Source of the DNA: Anaerolineae bacterium
Lineage (GTDB): Bacteria > Chloroflexota > Anaerolineae > Aggregatilineales > Phototrophicaceae
DNA length: 64,000 nt
Reading direction: 5' to 3'
NCBI GenBank assembly: GCA_022825675.1
Contig: JAJDWK010000016.1
Span: 1-64,000 of the forward strand
Shown: positions 1-10,370 of the stretch, one piece after another
How the letters are laid out: each line of letters starts with the position of its first letter
How positions within the stretch are numbered: the first letter of the stretch is position 1
Program-made: the position numbers and the translations under genes
The notes under the pieces: model-generated
The model's database searches: none
What the model saw: the letters and a program-made list of their open reading frames with translations, nothing else
Told to the model about the DNA's origin: nothing

Positions 1-249
1 AATATTAATTCACCACAACAAGCCGAATAAAACGCAAATTTAACCACCGAGGACACCGAGATACACCGAGAAAAGCATGAGAAGCCTCTTAATATCTTTA
101 CTCGGTGTCCTCATTTTCCTCTGTGCTCTCGGTGGTAAGGGGTGTGTACAAACTACCCTGATAAGTGAAGAAGCATAGAGCCATTTCAAGAAAAAACTTT
201 GTGTCCTTTGTGTCTTTGTGGTGAAAAACAATTTGATGCGATTGCTCTG
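1..249. repeat. Palindromic dispersed intergenic repeat, copy 1 (left end cut by window)
   Basis: The right part (143-249) is nearly the same as 24630-24736 and ends in TTTGATGCGATTGCTCTG. The outer arms are inverted: TTCACCACAA near position 9 pairs with TTGTGGTGAA near 219-228. A nested perfect 12-bp inverted repeat, GAGGACACCGAG (49-60) against CTCGGTGTCCTC (101-112), and a second pair, ACCACCGAG (43-51) against CTCGGTGGT (128-136), make this copy longer and more folded than the other. There is no convincing open reading frame. The stretch before folD (1-355) holds little else. It resembles a non-autonomous palindromic element (MITE or REPIN-like); that class is inferred. Confidence 0.7.
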
Positions 250-355
250 TTGCAAACGGCAGAATGATTGTTTAATTGCAAGCAAAAGGGATACACTAGC
301 ATGAGCGGCGGCGTGGCAGCAACGCGGCGCTTGCGAGAGCGGAAAGGCTGACGCG

Positions 356-1255
356 ATGCCAGCGACCATACTTGACGGGCGGGCGCTCGCCCAGCGCATT
401 CAGGCGGAAATACGCGCCGCCGCCAGCGAATGTCTGGCGGGGCGGGGCTTTGCGCCGGGCTTGGGCGTCGTGCTGGTGGGGGACGACCCCGCTTCGGCGA
501 TGTATGTGCGCATGAAACGGCGCGCCTGCGAGCGCGTCGGCATTCAGTCCAAGGCGAGCGTCCTGCCGGGCAGCGCTGCCCAGGCGGATGTCGAAGCCGC
601 TGTGCGCGCCTTTACTCAGGACCCGGCGATACATGGCATCCTCGTGCAATTGCCATTGCCCGAGCATATTGACGAAGAGGCGGTGCTCCAGGAAATCAGC
701 CTGGAGAAGGATGTCGATGGCATCCACCCGATAAATTTGGGACGGCTGGGCATGCGCGGGCGGCAGCCGAGCTTCACGCCGGCGACGCCAACTGGCGTCA
801 TGGCGCTGATTCGTGAGGCGGGACTGCCGATTGAAGGGATGCGGGCGGCGGTCATCGGCCGCAGCAATATCGTCGGCTTGCCAGCCGCGCTGATGCTGAC
901 CAATGCCAACGCCACTGTGACCCTCTGCCACAGCCGCACACGGGACTTGCCGGCGGTGGCGCGGGCGGCGGATATCGTGGTCGCGGCTGTCGGACGCCCG
1001 GAAATGGTCAAAGGCGACTGGCTCAAGCCGGGTGCCATCGTCATTGATGTCGGCTCAAATTCTGTGCCCGACCCCGCCAGCAAAAAAGGCTATCGTTATG
1101 TCGGCGATGTCGAATTTGCCTCGGCGCAAGCGGTCGCCGGCTGGATTACTGAAGTGCCCGGCGGCGTCGGTCCCATGACCATCACGATGCTTTTGAGCAA
1201 TACTATGGAAGCGGCGCGCCGCAGCGCCGCGTCAACAGCAGCCCGCCCGCAGTAG
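356..1255 (+). CDS. folD: Bifunctional methylenetetrahydrofolate dehydrogenase/cyclohydrolase FolD
   Basis: This cytosolic enzyme interconverts 5,10-methylene-THF, 5,10-methenyl-THF and 10-formyl-THF using NADP(H). The 299-residue length is normal for FolD. The catalytic Tyr50-x3-Lys54 pair (YVRMK), the substrate-site VQLPLP motif, the GRSNIVGLP nucleotide-binding stretch and the C-terminal PGGVGPMT signature are all present. The start at 356 follows a GGAAAG ribosome site. It lies 25 bases ahead of an 8-oxoguanine deaminase-like gene and heads the purine catabolism block. Purinolytic pathways release one-carbon units as formimino and formyl groups on THF, so a catabolic role is plausible besides its housekeeping role; that link is inferred. 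Confidence 0.96.
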   Translation: MPATILDGRALAQRIQAEIRAAASECLAGRGFAPGLGVVLVGDDPASAMYVRMKRRACERVGIQSKASVLPGSAAQADVEAAVRAFTQDPAIHGILVQLPLPEHIDEEAVLQEISLEKDVDGIHPINLGRLGMRGRQPSFTPATPTGVMALIREAGLPIEGMRAAVIGRSNIVGLPAALMLTNANATVTLCHSRTRDLPAVARAADIVVAAVGRPEMVKGDWLKPGAIVIDVGSNSVPDPASKKGYRYVGDVEFASAQAVAGWITEVPGGVGPMTITMLLSNTMEAARRSAASTAARPQ

Positions 1256-1280
1256 AGCGCTTTTGCGCCTCAGGAGAACA

Positions 1281-2633
1281 ATGGCGACTATCCTTTTGAA
1301 GAACATTATGCGCCTGGCGACCATGGATGCCGAGCGCCGCGAACTATCGAATGCCTGGGTATTCATCCGCGACGGCATCATTGAAGCCTTGGGCGCGCCC
1401 GAGCAAGTGCCGCCAGCCGCCGACCGCGTCTTTGACCTCTCGCGGCATATTGCGCTGCCAGGCTTGATCAATACCCATCATCACATGTTCCAAAGCCTGA
1501 CACGCGGCATCGCGCAAGATGCCGAACTCTTCAGCTGGTTGAAGACCCTGTATCCCATTTGGGCGCGCCTGCGCGGGGAGCATGTGTATATCGCGGCGAA
1601 ACTGGCAATTGCCGAATTGCTCTTGTCCGGCTGCACCACCACCAGCGACCACCATTATATCTTTCCCAACGATGTCCGGCTTGAAGACGAGATCCGCGCG
1701 GCGGCGGAGATGGGCATCCGCTTTCACGCGGCGCGCGGCTGCATGAGCTTGGGCGAGAGCCAAGGCGGCTTGCCGCCTGACAGCCTGGTCGAAGACGAAG
1801 CCTTTATCCTGCGCGATACCCAGCGCCTCATCGAGCGCTGGCACGATCCCGCGCCTGGATCCATGCTGCAAATTGTGGTCGCGCCCTGCTCGCCTTTCAG
1901 CGTTACCGTCGATTTAATGCGGGAGGCGGCTTCTCTGGCGCGCGCCTATGGGCTGTCCTTGCACACGCATCTGGCGGAGAACGATAACGATGTCGCCTTC
2001 AGCCGTGAGCGCTTCGCTAAAGACCCCGGGCGCTATGCCGAAGACCTGGGCTGGGTTGGTCCTGATGTATGGCATGCCCATTGTGTCAAGCTGAAGGATG
2101 ATGAAATTGGCTTGTTCGGGCATACTGGCACTGGCGTCTGCCATTGTCCGTCTTCCAATATGCGCCTCGCTTCGGGCATCGCGCCCATCCGCAAAATGTT
2201 GGACTATGGCGTGCCTGTCGGCTTGGGCGTTGACGGCTCCGCATCCAATGACAGCGGCCACCTGCTGGGCGAGGCGCGCCAGGCGCTCCTGCTGCAGCGC
2301 GCTGGCGGCGACCCCGCCAGCCTGTCGGCGCGGGAGGCGCTGGCAATGGCGACTGTCGGCGGCGCGCGCGCGCTTGGGCGCGCCGATATCGGACAGATTA
2401 TGCCCGGCATGCGCGCGGATATCATCGCCTATCGCGCTGATTCTTTGGCATTGGCGGGGGCGCTGCACGACCCGATCGCGGCGCTGGTCTTCTGTCAGCC
2501 GCAGCAAGTTGACCTCTCCATCATCAATGGCGAGATTGTGGTGGAAGATGGCATAGTATTGTCTGCCGAGCTGCCGCCTTTGATCGAAAGGCATAATGAG
2601 ATTTCTTTGCAATTGCTGCATGGTGAGCCTTAA
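1281..2633 (+). CDS. 8-oxoguanine deaminase-like amidohydrolase (TrzN/AtzA superfamily)
   Basis: A metal-dependent hydrolase of the amidohydrolase superfamily, about 450 residues. It has the N-terminal metal motif with His66-His68 (NTHHHMFQ), a central HLAEN histidine segment and a late GVDGSASND motif holding the metal/catalytic aspartate. The phrase around SLTRGIAQDAELFSWL is typical of proteins annotated as 8-oxoguanine deaminase or hydroxydechloroatrazine hydrolase, which remove an exocyclic amino group from a purine or triazine ring. The start at 1281 is preceded by AGGAGA. It stands next to adenine deaminase, which fits nucleobase deamination feeding a xanthine-type hydroxylase. Guanine or another aminopurine remains possible as substrate. 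Confidence 0.85.
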   Translation: MATILLKNIMRLATMDAERRELSNAWVFIRDGIIEALGAPEQVPPAADRVFDLSRHIALPGLINTHHHMFQSLTRGIAQDAELFSWLKTLYPIWARLRGEHVYIAAKLAIAELLLSGCTTTSDHHYIFPNDVRLEDEIRAAAEMGIRFHAARGCMSLGESQGGLPPDSLVEDEAFILRDTQRLIERWHDPAPGSMLQIVVAPCSPFSVTVDLMREAASLARAYGLSLHTHLAENDNDVAFSRERFAKDPGRYAEDLGWVGPDVWHAHCVKLKDDEIGLFGHTGTGVCHCPSSNMRLASGIAPIRKMLDYGVPVGLGVDGSASNDSGHLLGEARQALLLQRAGGDPASLSAREALAMATVGGARALGRADIGQIMPGMRADIIAYRADSLALAGALHDPIAALVFCQPQQVDLSIINGEIVVEDGIVLSAELPPLIERHNEISLQLLHGEP

Positions 2634-2660
2634 TCGCCGCATTTGAGGAGGGGGAAGCTG

Positions 2661-4367
2661 ATGTCGATTGTCGATCGCCTGGCGGCGGCGCGCGGGGAAA
2701 TCCCGGCGGATTTGGTCTTGCGCGGCGGCAACTTGGTGAATGTCATCAGCGGCGAAATCTATCCGACGGATATCGTCATACACGACCGGCATGTGGTCGC
2801 CCTGGGCAGCGGCTATCAGGGCAAAAGCGAAGTGGCGCTGGACGGCAAGTTTGTCGCGCCCGGTTTGATTGACGCGCATGTGCACATCGAAAGCAGCTTG
2901 CTGACGCCGCCAGAATTTGCCCGCGCTGTCTTGCCCCACGGCGTTACGACAGTCATCACCGACCCCCACGAAATCGCCAATGTGCTGGGCATCGCGGGCA
3001 TCGAATATATGCTGGAACTGGCGAAGGGCGGGCATTTGACCATGTTTGTCATGGCATCCAGTTGTGTGCCCGCCACCGATATGGGCAGCGCGGGCGCCCG
3101 CCTGGAAGCGGAGCTGCTGGCGCCCCTGCGCGATTCGCCCTGGGTGCTTGGCTTGGCGGAATTGATGAATTACCCCGGCGTGGCGCTGGGCGACGAAGGC
3201 ATGCTTGATAAAATCGCCCTCTTCAAAGGCGCGGTATTGGACGGGCACGCGCCGGATATGACCGGGCAAATGCTCAACGCTTATGTCGCCGCTGGCGTGC
3301 AGAGCGACCACGAATGCACAACAGTGGCGGAAGCGCGGGAAAAGCTGCGCCTGGGCATGACGATTTTCATCCGCGAAGGCACAACCACGCTTAACCTCAA
3401 ACCGCTGCTGCCGCTGGTCACGCCGGCAAACCATCGCGCAATCTGCTTCTGCACGGACGACCGCGTGCCCGCGGATTTGATTGACCACGGCTCGATCGAT
3501 TATATGATTCGGGTCGCCATCGCTGAAGGTATCGATCCGCTAATGGCGATTCGGATGGGCAGCTACAACACGGCGCGGCATTTCGGCTTGAAGAAGCATG
3601 GTGCCGTCGCGCCCGGCAAATTTGCCGATATGCTGATTCTGCCTGATTTGCGGGAGTTTATGCCCGAGCAGATCTATCGCGGCGGCATACTGGTGGCGCA
3701 GGATGGCGCGATGCTGGCAGAGCGTCAGCCTTCGTGCGCGCCAGCGCTGCAAAGCAAGCTGAATTTTGACGCTTCCCGCCTGGATTTCGCCATCCCGGCG
3801 CGGGGCGAGCGCATTCGCGTCATCGAAACCATCCCCGACCAGGTGGTGACCGGGCATCAAAAATTGCCGGCGAAAATTGCGGGTGGGCTTGCCGTCAGCG
3901 ATGTTGAGCGCGATATCCTAAAAATCGCGATGATTGAGCGCCATCGGGGCAGCGGCAATATCGGCTTGGGTTTCATCAAAGGTTTCGGCTTAAACGAAGG
4001 CGCAATCGCTGGCACTGTCGCCCACGATCACCATAATCTGGTCATCATCGGCGTCGATGACAGCAGCATGCGCAGCGCGGCGGCGGCACTTAAGCGGATG
4101 GGCGGCGGCTTGGTTGTCACCCATGGGGGCGACATCTTGGCGCGCTTGCGGCTGCCGGTCGCTGGCTTGCTAAGTGAAGAGCCTGTCGATGTCGCGCGCG
4201 CCCAATATGACGCCATGACTGCCGCCGCCAAGCGGCTGGGCAGTCCGCTGCAGGACCCGTTCATGGTCATGAGTTTTATGGGCTTGGAAGTGATACCCAA
4301 GCTCAAATTGACTGACCAGGGTTTGGTCGATGTCGACGCTTTCCAGCTTGTTGAGCTATTTGTCTAA
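2661..4367 (+). CDS. ade: Adenine deaminase
   Basis: A 568-residue protein converting adenine to hypoxanthine and ammonia with a dinuclear metal centre. The N-terminal composite domain is followed by the TIM barrel with His73-x-His75 (DAHVHIESS) and the family-specific TDPHEIANVLG segment. The C-terminal adenine deaminase domain has the AHDHHNLVIIGVDD motif. The length matches the Ade family (about 570-600). The start at 2661 was chosen because AGGAGGGGG lies just upstream; earlier in-frame codons read through that site. It is probably co-transcribed with the preceding amidohydrolase. A weak hairpin followed by T's occurs just after the stop (about 4366-4386). Confidence 0.95.
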   Translation: MSIVDRLAAARGEIPADLVLRGGNLVNVISGEIYPTDIVIHDRHVVALGSGYQGKSEVALDGKFVAPGLIDAHVHIESSLLTPPEFARAVLPHGVTTVITDPHEIANVLGIAGIEYMLELAKGGHLTMFVMASSCVPATDMGSAGARLEAELLAPLRDSPWVLGLAELMNYPGVALGDEGMLDKIALFKGAVLDGHAPDMTGQMLNAYVAAGVQSDHECTTVAEAREKLRLGMTIFIREGTTTLNLKPLLPLVTPANHRAICFCTDDRVPADLIDHGSIDYMIRVAIAEGIDPLMAIRMGSYNTARHFGLKKHGAVAPGKFADMLILPDLREFMPEQIYRGGILVAQDGAMLAERQPSCAPALQSKLNFDASRLDFAIPARGERIRVIETIPDQVVTGHQKLPAKIAGGLAVSDVERDILKIAMIERHRGSGNIGLGFIKGFGLNEGAIAGTVAHDHHNLVIIGVDDSSMRSAAAALKRMGGGLVVTHGGDILARLRLPVAGLLSEEPVDVARAQYDAMTAAAKRLGSPLQDPFMVMSFMGLEVIPKLKLTDQGLVDVDAFQLVELFV

Positions 4368-4476
4368 ATTCCTATGGGATTTTTTGTAATTTTCGCTAAA
4401 GTATGGGCGTTTATGCGGGAAACCGTGTACTGTACTTCGGTAATGGACTCTCTAGTGTAATGCAATAAGGAAAAGT

Positions 4477-5697
4477 ATGGTCGATCACACCACTATACGC
4501 GAGCTGAGAATGCGGGTTGAGGCGCAGCGGGAGCCGATTATCGCCTTCTTGCGGGAAATCTGCGCCATTCCCAGCATGCAAAACCAAATCCGCGCTTGCG
4601 GCGAACGCATCGAAGCCGAGATGCAGGCGCTGGGCTTTGACGAAACCTTCTGGGACAAGATGGGCAATATCGTCGGCAAGATCGGCAATGGCGATAAGAT
4701 TCTGCTCTACGACAGCCACATCGACACCGTCGGCATTGGCGACCCGGACGAATGGGACTGGGACCCTTTCCAAGGCAAGATCGAGAATGGCATCTTATAC
4801 GCCCGCGGCGCCTGTGATGAAAAAGGCAGCACGCCGGGCATGGTCTATGGCTTGGCGCTGGCGCGCGACCTCGGCTTGCTGGATGGCTTCACCGCCTATT
4901 ATTTTGGCAATATGGAAGAATGGAATGACGGGCAGGCACCACAGGCATTTGTCGAGACCGAAGGCGTCAAGCCCGATTTTGTTGTCATCGGCGAGCCCAC
5001 GAAGATGCAGATTTATCGCGGGCACAAGGGGCGCGTCGAATTCAAAATTGTCGCCAAGGGCAAAAGCGCGCATGCCGCCAGCAATTATCTGGGCGATAAT
5101 GCCATATACAAATTGCTGCCCATAATCGAAAGGCTGAGTCACATCGAGCCGGAGCTGGGCAACCACGAATTCCTGGGGCGGGGGCGCATCACTGTTACTG
5201 ATATGGAAGTGAAGACGCCCAGCATCAACGCCGTGCCTGATGAAGCGACCATTTATGTCGACCGCCGCATCACCTTTGGCGAAGAGCCCGCTGCCGAGCT
5301 GCGGCGTCTGGAAGCGATAATCGGCTCGCGGCCGGATATTTCGGCGGAAATACTGGTCTATGACGACCCGAGTTATACCGGCTTCGTCTTGCCGCTGGAG
5401 AAGGTGTATCCCGCCTGGGCTTACGAAGAGGACGAGCCGATAGTGCGCGCGGGTTTGACGACGGCGGAAGTCCTTTACGGTCCTGTCGATACCGGCAAGT
5501 GGGATTTCTCGACCAATGGCATTTATTGGGCGGGCAAAGCGGGCATCCCCAGCATCGGCTTCGCGCCCGGCAACGAAATCCACGCGCATACGGTTTTGGA
5601 CCAGGTGCCGCTGGAAGATGTGCTGCGCTCGACCGAGTGGTACGCCCTGTTCCCGGCAATCCTCGGGCAAAGCGCCGCCGTTGAAAACGGGCGCTGA
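4477..5697 (+). CDS. ygeY: YgeY-family M20 metallohydrolase
   Basis: A 406-residue member of the M20/ArgE/DapE di-zinc peptidase superfamily. The metal motifs are visible: His81-x-Asp83 (DSHIDTV), Asp114 (GACDEKGS) and the catalytic Glu-Glu pair 147-148 (NMEEW). The region after Ser-Ala-His-Ala at about 200 is the dimerisation lobe. In E. coli the homologue ygeY lies with ygeW, ygeX, ssnA and xdhD in a purine-degradation locus, and the same partners occur here (ygeW 78 bases downstream). It probably cleaves an amide or ureido intermediate of ring-opened purines; the exact substrate cannot be read from sequence. Confidence 0.9.
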   Translation: MVDHTTIRELRMRVEAQREPIIAFLREICAIPSMQNQIRACGERIEAEMQALGFDETFWDKMGNIVGKIGNGDKILLYDSHIDTVGIGDPDEWDWDPFQGKIENGILYARGACDEKGSTPGMVYGLALARDLGLLDGFTAYYFGNMEEWNDGQAPQAFVETEGVKPDFVVIGEPTKMQIYRGHKGRVEFKIVAKGKSAHAASNYLGDNAIYKLLPIIERLSHIEPELGNHEFLGRGRITVTDMEVKTPSINAVPDEATIYVDRRITFGEEPAAELRRLEAIIGSRPDISAEILVYDDPSYTGFVLPLEKVYPAWAYEEDEPIVRAGLTTAEVLYGPVDTGKWDFSTNGIYWAGKAGIPSIGFAPGNEIHAHTVLDQVPLEDVLRSTEWYALFPAILGQSAAVENGR

Positions 5698-5705
5698 GGC
5701 GCTTA

Positions 5706-5735
5706 TTGCCCGCTGGAAGTAAGAAGACATACTAT
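5706..5735 (+). promoter_or_regulatory. Possible sigma-70-type promoter for ygeW
   Basis: TTGCCC (5706-5711), an 18-base spacer and TACTAT (5730-5735) lie 40 bases before the ygeW start. The boxes are imperfect, so this is a candidate only. Confidence 0.35.
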
Positions 5736-5775
5736 TCGGGCTTCATGCGCAGAAACAGAAGCCAGGGAGAAAGAT

Positions 5776-6756
<981 letters not shown>

Positions 6757-6812
6757 ACTCCGCTGGAGCGCGAAGTGTCAGCATCAGCGCGGGGTCGAGA
6801 GTGTAGCGTGGC

Positions 6813-7772
6813 ATGATTGACAAATTGGTGGTAATAGCAATCGGCGGCAATTCGCTGATTCCCGACCCAAAGAACCCGCATATTGACCTCCAGTGGGAGG
6901 CGGTGAGGGAAACCTGCCGCCATATCGCCGACATGATCGCGGACGGCTGGCAAGTTGTCATCACGCATGGCAATGGTCCGCAAGTGGGCTATATCATGAA
7001 CCGGGCGGAGATTGCCAAGCGCGAGGCGGATATCCACGATGTGCCGCTGGACCTGGTGGTGGCGGATACCCAGGGCAGCATTGGCTATATGCTGCAGCAA
7101 GCGCTTGATAATTCCCTGCGCCGCGTCGGCATGAACCATACTGTCGCCACCATCATCACGCAGATTCGCGTTGACCCCAAGGATCCCGCTTTTGACAAGC
7201 CCGACAAACCCGTCGGCGGCTTCCTCACGCAAGAGCAGGCAAAAGCGGCAAAAGCTGACGGCTGGCAGGTGATGGAGGACGCGGGCCGCGGCTGGCGCCG
7301 TGTCGTCGCTTCGCCCAAACCCCTGGTCGTCAACGAAATCAACGCTATCCAGGCGCTGGTGCTCGCTGGATACATTGTCATCGTCTGCGGCGGCGGCGGC
7401 GTGCCCGTGATTCGTAACGAAGTTGGCAGCTTGCGCGGCATCGCCGCTGTCATCGACAAAGACCGCGCCAGCAGCGTACTGGCGCAGACTCTGCGCGCCG
7501 ACTTGCTGCTGATTTCCACCGGCGTCGAAAAGGTCTACCGCGATTTCAACAGCCCGCGGCAAGAGGCGCTGGATGCGTTGACCTTGGGCGAGGCGCGCCA
7601 ATTGCTGGCGGAAGGGCATTTCGCCCGCGGCAGCATGTACCCGAAAATCGAAGCCGCGATCGACTTTGTGCACAGCGGCGGACCGCGCGCAATCATCACC
7701 AATCCCGAGAATATCACCCGCGCCCTGCATCACAAAACGGGAACGCGCATCATCCCCGGCGGAATAGGCTGA
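6813..7772 (+). CDS. arcC: Carbamate kinase
   Basis: Catalyses carbamoyl phosphate + ADP to ATP, CO2 and NH3 in the catabolic direction. The 319-residue protein has the amino-acid kinase fold with the N-terminal GGNSL phosphate loop (about 10-14), the HGNGPQVG motif (about 54) and the GGGGVPV segment (about 194-200) typical of ArcC/YqeA. It corresponds to yqeA of the E. coli locus. Adjacent ygeW supplies a source of carbamoyl phosphate, and no arginine deiminase gene is present, which supports a purine/ureide rather than arginine role. The start follows a weak upstream purine stretch. Confidence 0.95.
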   Translation: MIDKLVVIAIGGNSLIPDPKNPHIDLQWEAVRETCRHIADMIADGWQVVITHGNGPQVGYIMNRAEIAKREADIHDVPLDLVVADTQGSIGYMLQQALDNSLRRVGMNHTVATIITQIRVDPKDPAFDKPDKPVGGFLTQEQAKAAKADGWQVMEDAGRGWRRVVASPKPLVVNEINAIQALVLAGYIVIVCGGGGVPVIRNEVGSLRGIAAVIDKDRASSVLAQTLRADLLLISTGVEKVYRDFNSPRQEALDALTLGEARQLLAEGHFARGSMYPKIEAAIDFVHSGGPRAIITNPENITRALHHKTGTRIIPGGIG

Positions 7773-7829
7773 TGACAAAAGCGCCACTCCCCCGCCTTTA
7801 TTCACAGCAGCCGCGAAGATGAAATTGCG

Positions 7830-9086
7830 ATGGCAGAAGTACAGTCCCTGCGCTGCGTGATAGGCGGCTGCCGCTTCGCGCCCGAGGAAGTCAACTATAC
7901 TTGCCGGCTGCATGGCGAAGTGGGCACGCTCGATATCCTCTATGATTATGCGGCGCTGCGGGCGCGGCTGGACCGCGATGCGCTCGCCAGCAGCAAAGTG
8001 TTCAGCGCCTGGCGCTATCGAGAGCTGCTGCCGATCGCGCCGGGGAGCCGTCTGCCGCCGCTTGCAGTCGGCTGGACGCCGCTCTATGACGCGCCGCTTA
8101 TCGCCGAAGCGCTGGACATAAGTCGGGTCTGGCTGAAAGATGATGGCGCTAACCCCAGCGGCTCGCTGAAAGACCGCGCCAGCGCGCTGGTATTGGCGCG
8201 CGCCCTGGAAAAAGGCTACCGCATCGTCAGCGCCGCCAGCACCGGGAATGCGGCGGCGGCGCTCGCCGCTTTGAGCGCGCCGCTGCCAAGTATAGAGCCG
8301 GTCATTTTTGTGCCCGCCAGCGCCCCGCCCGCCAAGATCGCGCAATTGCTGGTTTATGGCGCTCATGTTTTGCTGGTCGACGGCAGCTATGACCAGGCTT
8401 TTGACCTCTGCATGACTATCAGCGCCGAGGCAAGTTGGTATTCGCGCAACACCGGCGTCAACCCCTATACCACCGAAGGCAAAAAAACCGCCGCGCTGGA
8501 AATCGCCGAGCAGCTGGGCTGGCGGCTGCCCGATGCCGTGGTGGTGAGCGTTGGCGACGGCAGCATCATCAGCGGGCTGCACAAGGGCTTCTCTGATCTG
8601 TTTGAACTTGGCTGGGTCGAAGCGATTCCGCGCTTAATCGGCGTGCAAGCCGCTGGCAGCGCTGTCCTGGCGGGAGCCTGGCAAGCGGGCACCCCGGCGG
8701 GCGATATAAAAGCGGGCACCGCCGATACCATCGCCGATAGCATTTCCGCGGCGCTGCCGCGTGATCGCGCAAAAGCCCTGCGCGCGGTCGGCAGGACTGG
8801 CGGCGCATTTGTCACCGTGCCGGATACCGAGATTCTCGCTGCCATCCCGCAGTTGGCGCAGCTGAGCGGCGTCTTCGCCGAGCCGGCGGCGGCCGCCGCT
8901 TTCGCTGGCTTGAAGCGGGCGCGGGCGCGCGGGCTGATTGCACGCGAGGAGACTGTCTGCCTGCTCTGCACGGGCAATGGGCTGAAAGATGTGCCGCGGG
9001 CGCGCCAGGCGGTCGCGGGCGGTTATGCAGTCGAGCCGCGGGTTGAGTCAGTTCGGGCAGCTTTGACAGGTGCCGGTTTGCTATGA
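7830..9086 (+). CDS. thrC: Threonine synthase-type PLP enzyme
   Basis: A fold-type-II pyridoxal-phosphate enzyme of 418 residues. The PLP lysine is Lys114 in NPSGSLKDR, followed by the SAASTGNAAAALA phosphate/substrate loop and a glycine-rich GDGSIISG cofactor-binding loop near 243. The N-terminus has Cys9, Cys14 and Cys25 in a zinc-ribbon-like arrangement seen in some archaeal and Chloroflexi threonine synthases. Family knowledge suggests O-phosphohomoserine to threonine. Its place behind carbamate kinase leaves open a catabolic ammonia-lyase role analogous to ygeX; sequence alone does not separate these. The stop overlaps the next start (ATGA). Confidence 0.78.
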   Translation: MAEVQSLRCVIGGCRFAPEEVNYTCRLHGEVGTLDILYDYAALRARLDRDALASSKVFSAWRYRELLPIAPGSRLPPLAVGWTPLYDAPLIAEALDISRVWLKDDGANPSGSLKDRASALVLARALEKGYRIVSAASTGNAAAALAALSAPLPSIEPVIFVPASAPPAKIAQLLVYGAHVLLVDGSYDQAFDLCMTISAEASWYSRNTGVNPYTTEGKKTAALEIAEQLGWRLPDAVVVSVGDGSIISGLHKGFSDLFELGWVEAIPRLIGVQAAGSAVLAGAWQAGTPAGDIKAGTADTIADSISAALPRDRAKALRAVGRTGGAFVTVPDTEILAAIPQLAQLSGVFAEPAAAAAFAGLKRARARGLIAREETVCLLCTGNGLKDVPRARQAVAGGYAVEPRVESVRAALTGAGLL

Positions 9087-10126
9087 GCGAAGGTCCCGTT
9101 TATTCGATTGTGGCGCCGGTCTATAACGAAGTTGACAGCCTGCGCCCCTTTTACGCGCAAGTCAAAGCGGCGCTGGCAGGCACGGGGGAAAGCTGGGAGC
9201 TGCTGATAGTCAACGATGGCAGCAGCGATGGCTCGCATGAAGAAATCGAAGCCTTGGCGGCGGCTGACGGGCGGGTGCGCGCCATACATTTCGCGCGCAA
9301 TTTTGGGCATCAAATCGCCGTCACTGCCGGCATTGATTATGCCCGCGGGCGCGCCGTTATTCTCATCGACGCCGACTTGCAAGATCCGCCGGCGGTCATC
9401 CCGCGCCTCATCGAAAAATGGAAGGCGGGCTATGATGTGGTCTACGCGATCCGGGCAGAGCGCCGTGGGGAAAGCCTGCTCAAGCGGCTGAGCGCCAAAA
9501 TCTTCTACCGGCTGATTCATCGCATCACCGACATCAACATACCGCTGGATACGGGCGACTTTCGCCTGATGGACGCGCGGGTGGCGCAGGTCTTGCGCCA
9601 AATGCGGGAGCATCACCGTTTTATCCGCGGGATGACGAGCTGGGTGGGCTTCAAGCAGACGGGCATAGACTATGTGCGCGAAGAGCGGCGCTGGGGCGAG
9701 ACCAAATACCCGCTGCGCAAAATGATTGCCTTCGCCCTTGACGCGGTTACCAGCTTTTCTTTTTTCCCGTTGCAGATTATGATTTATATCAGCTTCACCC
9801 TGGCGATAGCATCGCTGCTGGTGGGGCTGGTGATTTCTATTTTACGGCTGGCGCTGGGGGAAGAATTCTTCGGCGGGCAGGCGACAACGATTGTCTTGCT
9901 GCTGCTGTTGAGCTCCTTCCAACTGTTTTTTCTGTTTGTCTTGGGTCAATATGTCGCCCGCAGCTATGACGAATCCCGCGATCGCCCGCTGTATGTGGTG
10001 GCATCAACTGTCGGCTTGCCGGGCGCCCAGGTCAGCAACCAGCGTTTGGGCGGCATCGGCGCGCCGCAGGCGTTGATGGCGCGGGCGGACTATCAAGAGC
10101 AAGAGAGGGCGGGCGATGGCGAGTGA
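9083..10126 (+). CDS. Family 2 glycosyltransferase (GtrB/DPM1-like), membrane anchored
   Basis: A 347-residue protein with an N-terminal GT2 domain: VAPVYNE at the start, the VNDGSSDGS nucleotide-binding motif, the LIDADLQDPP metal-binding motif and the GDFRLMD motif. The C-terminus has two hydrophobic helices (about 231-255 and 266-292), as in GtrB and ArnC-type enzymes that transfer sugars from NDP-sugar to polyprenyl phosphate on the cytoplasmic face. It overlaps thrC by four bases and the next small gene by 11, so it is translationally coupled. It has no obvious link to purine catabolism. Confidence 0.9.
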   Translation: MSEGPVYSIVAPVYNEVDSLRPFYAQVKAALAGTGESWELLIVNDGSSDGSHEEIEALAAADGRVRAIHFARNFGHQIAVTAGIDYARGRAVILIDADLQDPPAVIPRLIEKWKAGYDVVYAIRAERRGESLLKRLSAKIFYRLIHRITDINIPLDTGDFRLMDARVAQVLRQMREHHRFIRGMTSWVGFKQTGIDYVREERRWGETKYPLRKMIAFALDAVTSFSFFPLQIMIYISFTLAIASLLVGLVISILRLALGEEFFGGQATTIVLLLLLSSFQLFFLFVLGQYVARSYDESRDRPLYVVASTVGLPGAQVSNQRLGGIGAPQALMARADYQEQERAGDGE

Positions 10127-10361
10127 TACTCAACAGCAGCTCGATCTGGTGCAGCGCTACCAGGGTTTGCAAGGCGAGTGCGCGGCGCTTGACGCCAAAA
10201 TTGACGCCTTGATGAACGCGCATCAGCAGCGCCGTGACCAATTGACAGCGGCTGATTTAAGCAAATATCGCCAATGGGCGCGCCAACGCAGCGAAATCCT
10301 CAACGAAATGCGCATGCTGGAACGCGATTTGAACCTGAGCGCCGGCGCTCAATCTGAATAG
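10116..10361 (+). CDS. Small coiled-coil protein of unknown function
   Basis: An 81-residue hydrophilic protein, almost entirely predicted alpha-helical, with heptad-like spacing of Leu, Ile and Met and many Gln, Arg and Glu residues. There is no signal peptide or membrane segment. It starts 11 bases inside the upstream glycosyltransferase and ends nine bases before the next gene, so it sits within the operon. I do not recognise the family. Its tight overlap and the following good ribosome site (GGAGAGG) support a real gene. Confidence 0.6.
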   Translation: MASDTQQQLDLVQRYQGLQGECAALDAKIDALMNAHQQRRDQLTAADLSKYRQWARQRSEILNEMRMLERDLNLSAGAQSE

Positions 10362-10370
10362 GAGAGGTCG

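Noticed and set aside
1914..3488. 524-codon open frame on the minus strand
   Set aside because: Antisense to the deaminase genes, which have intact metal-binding motifs.
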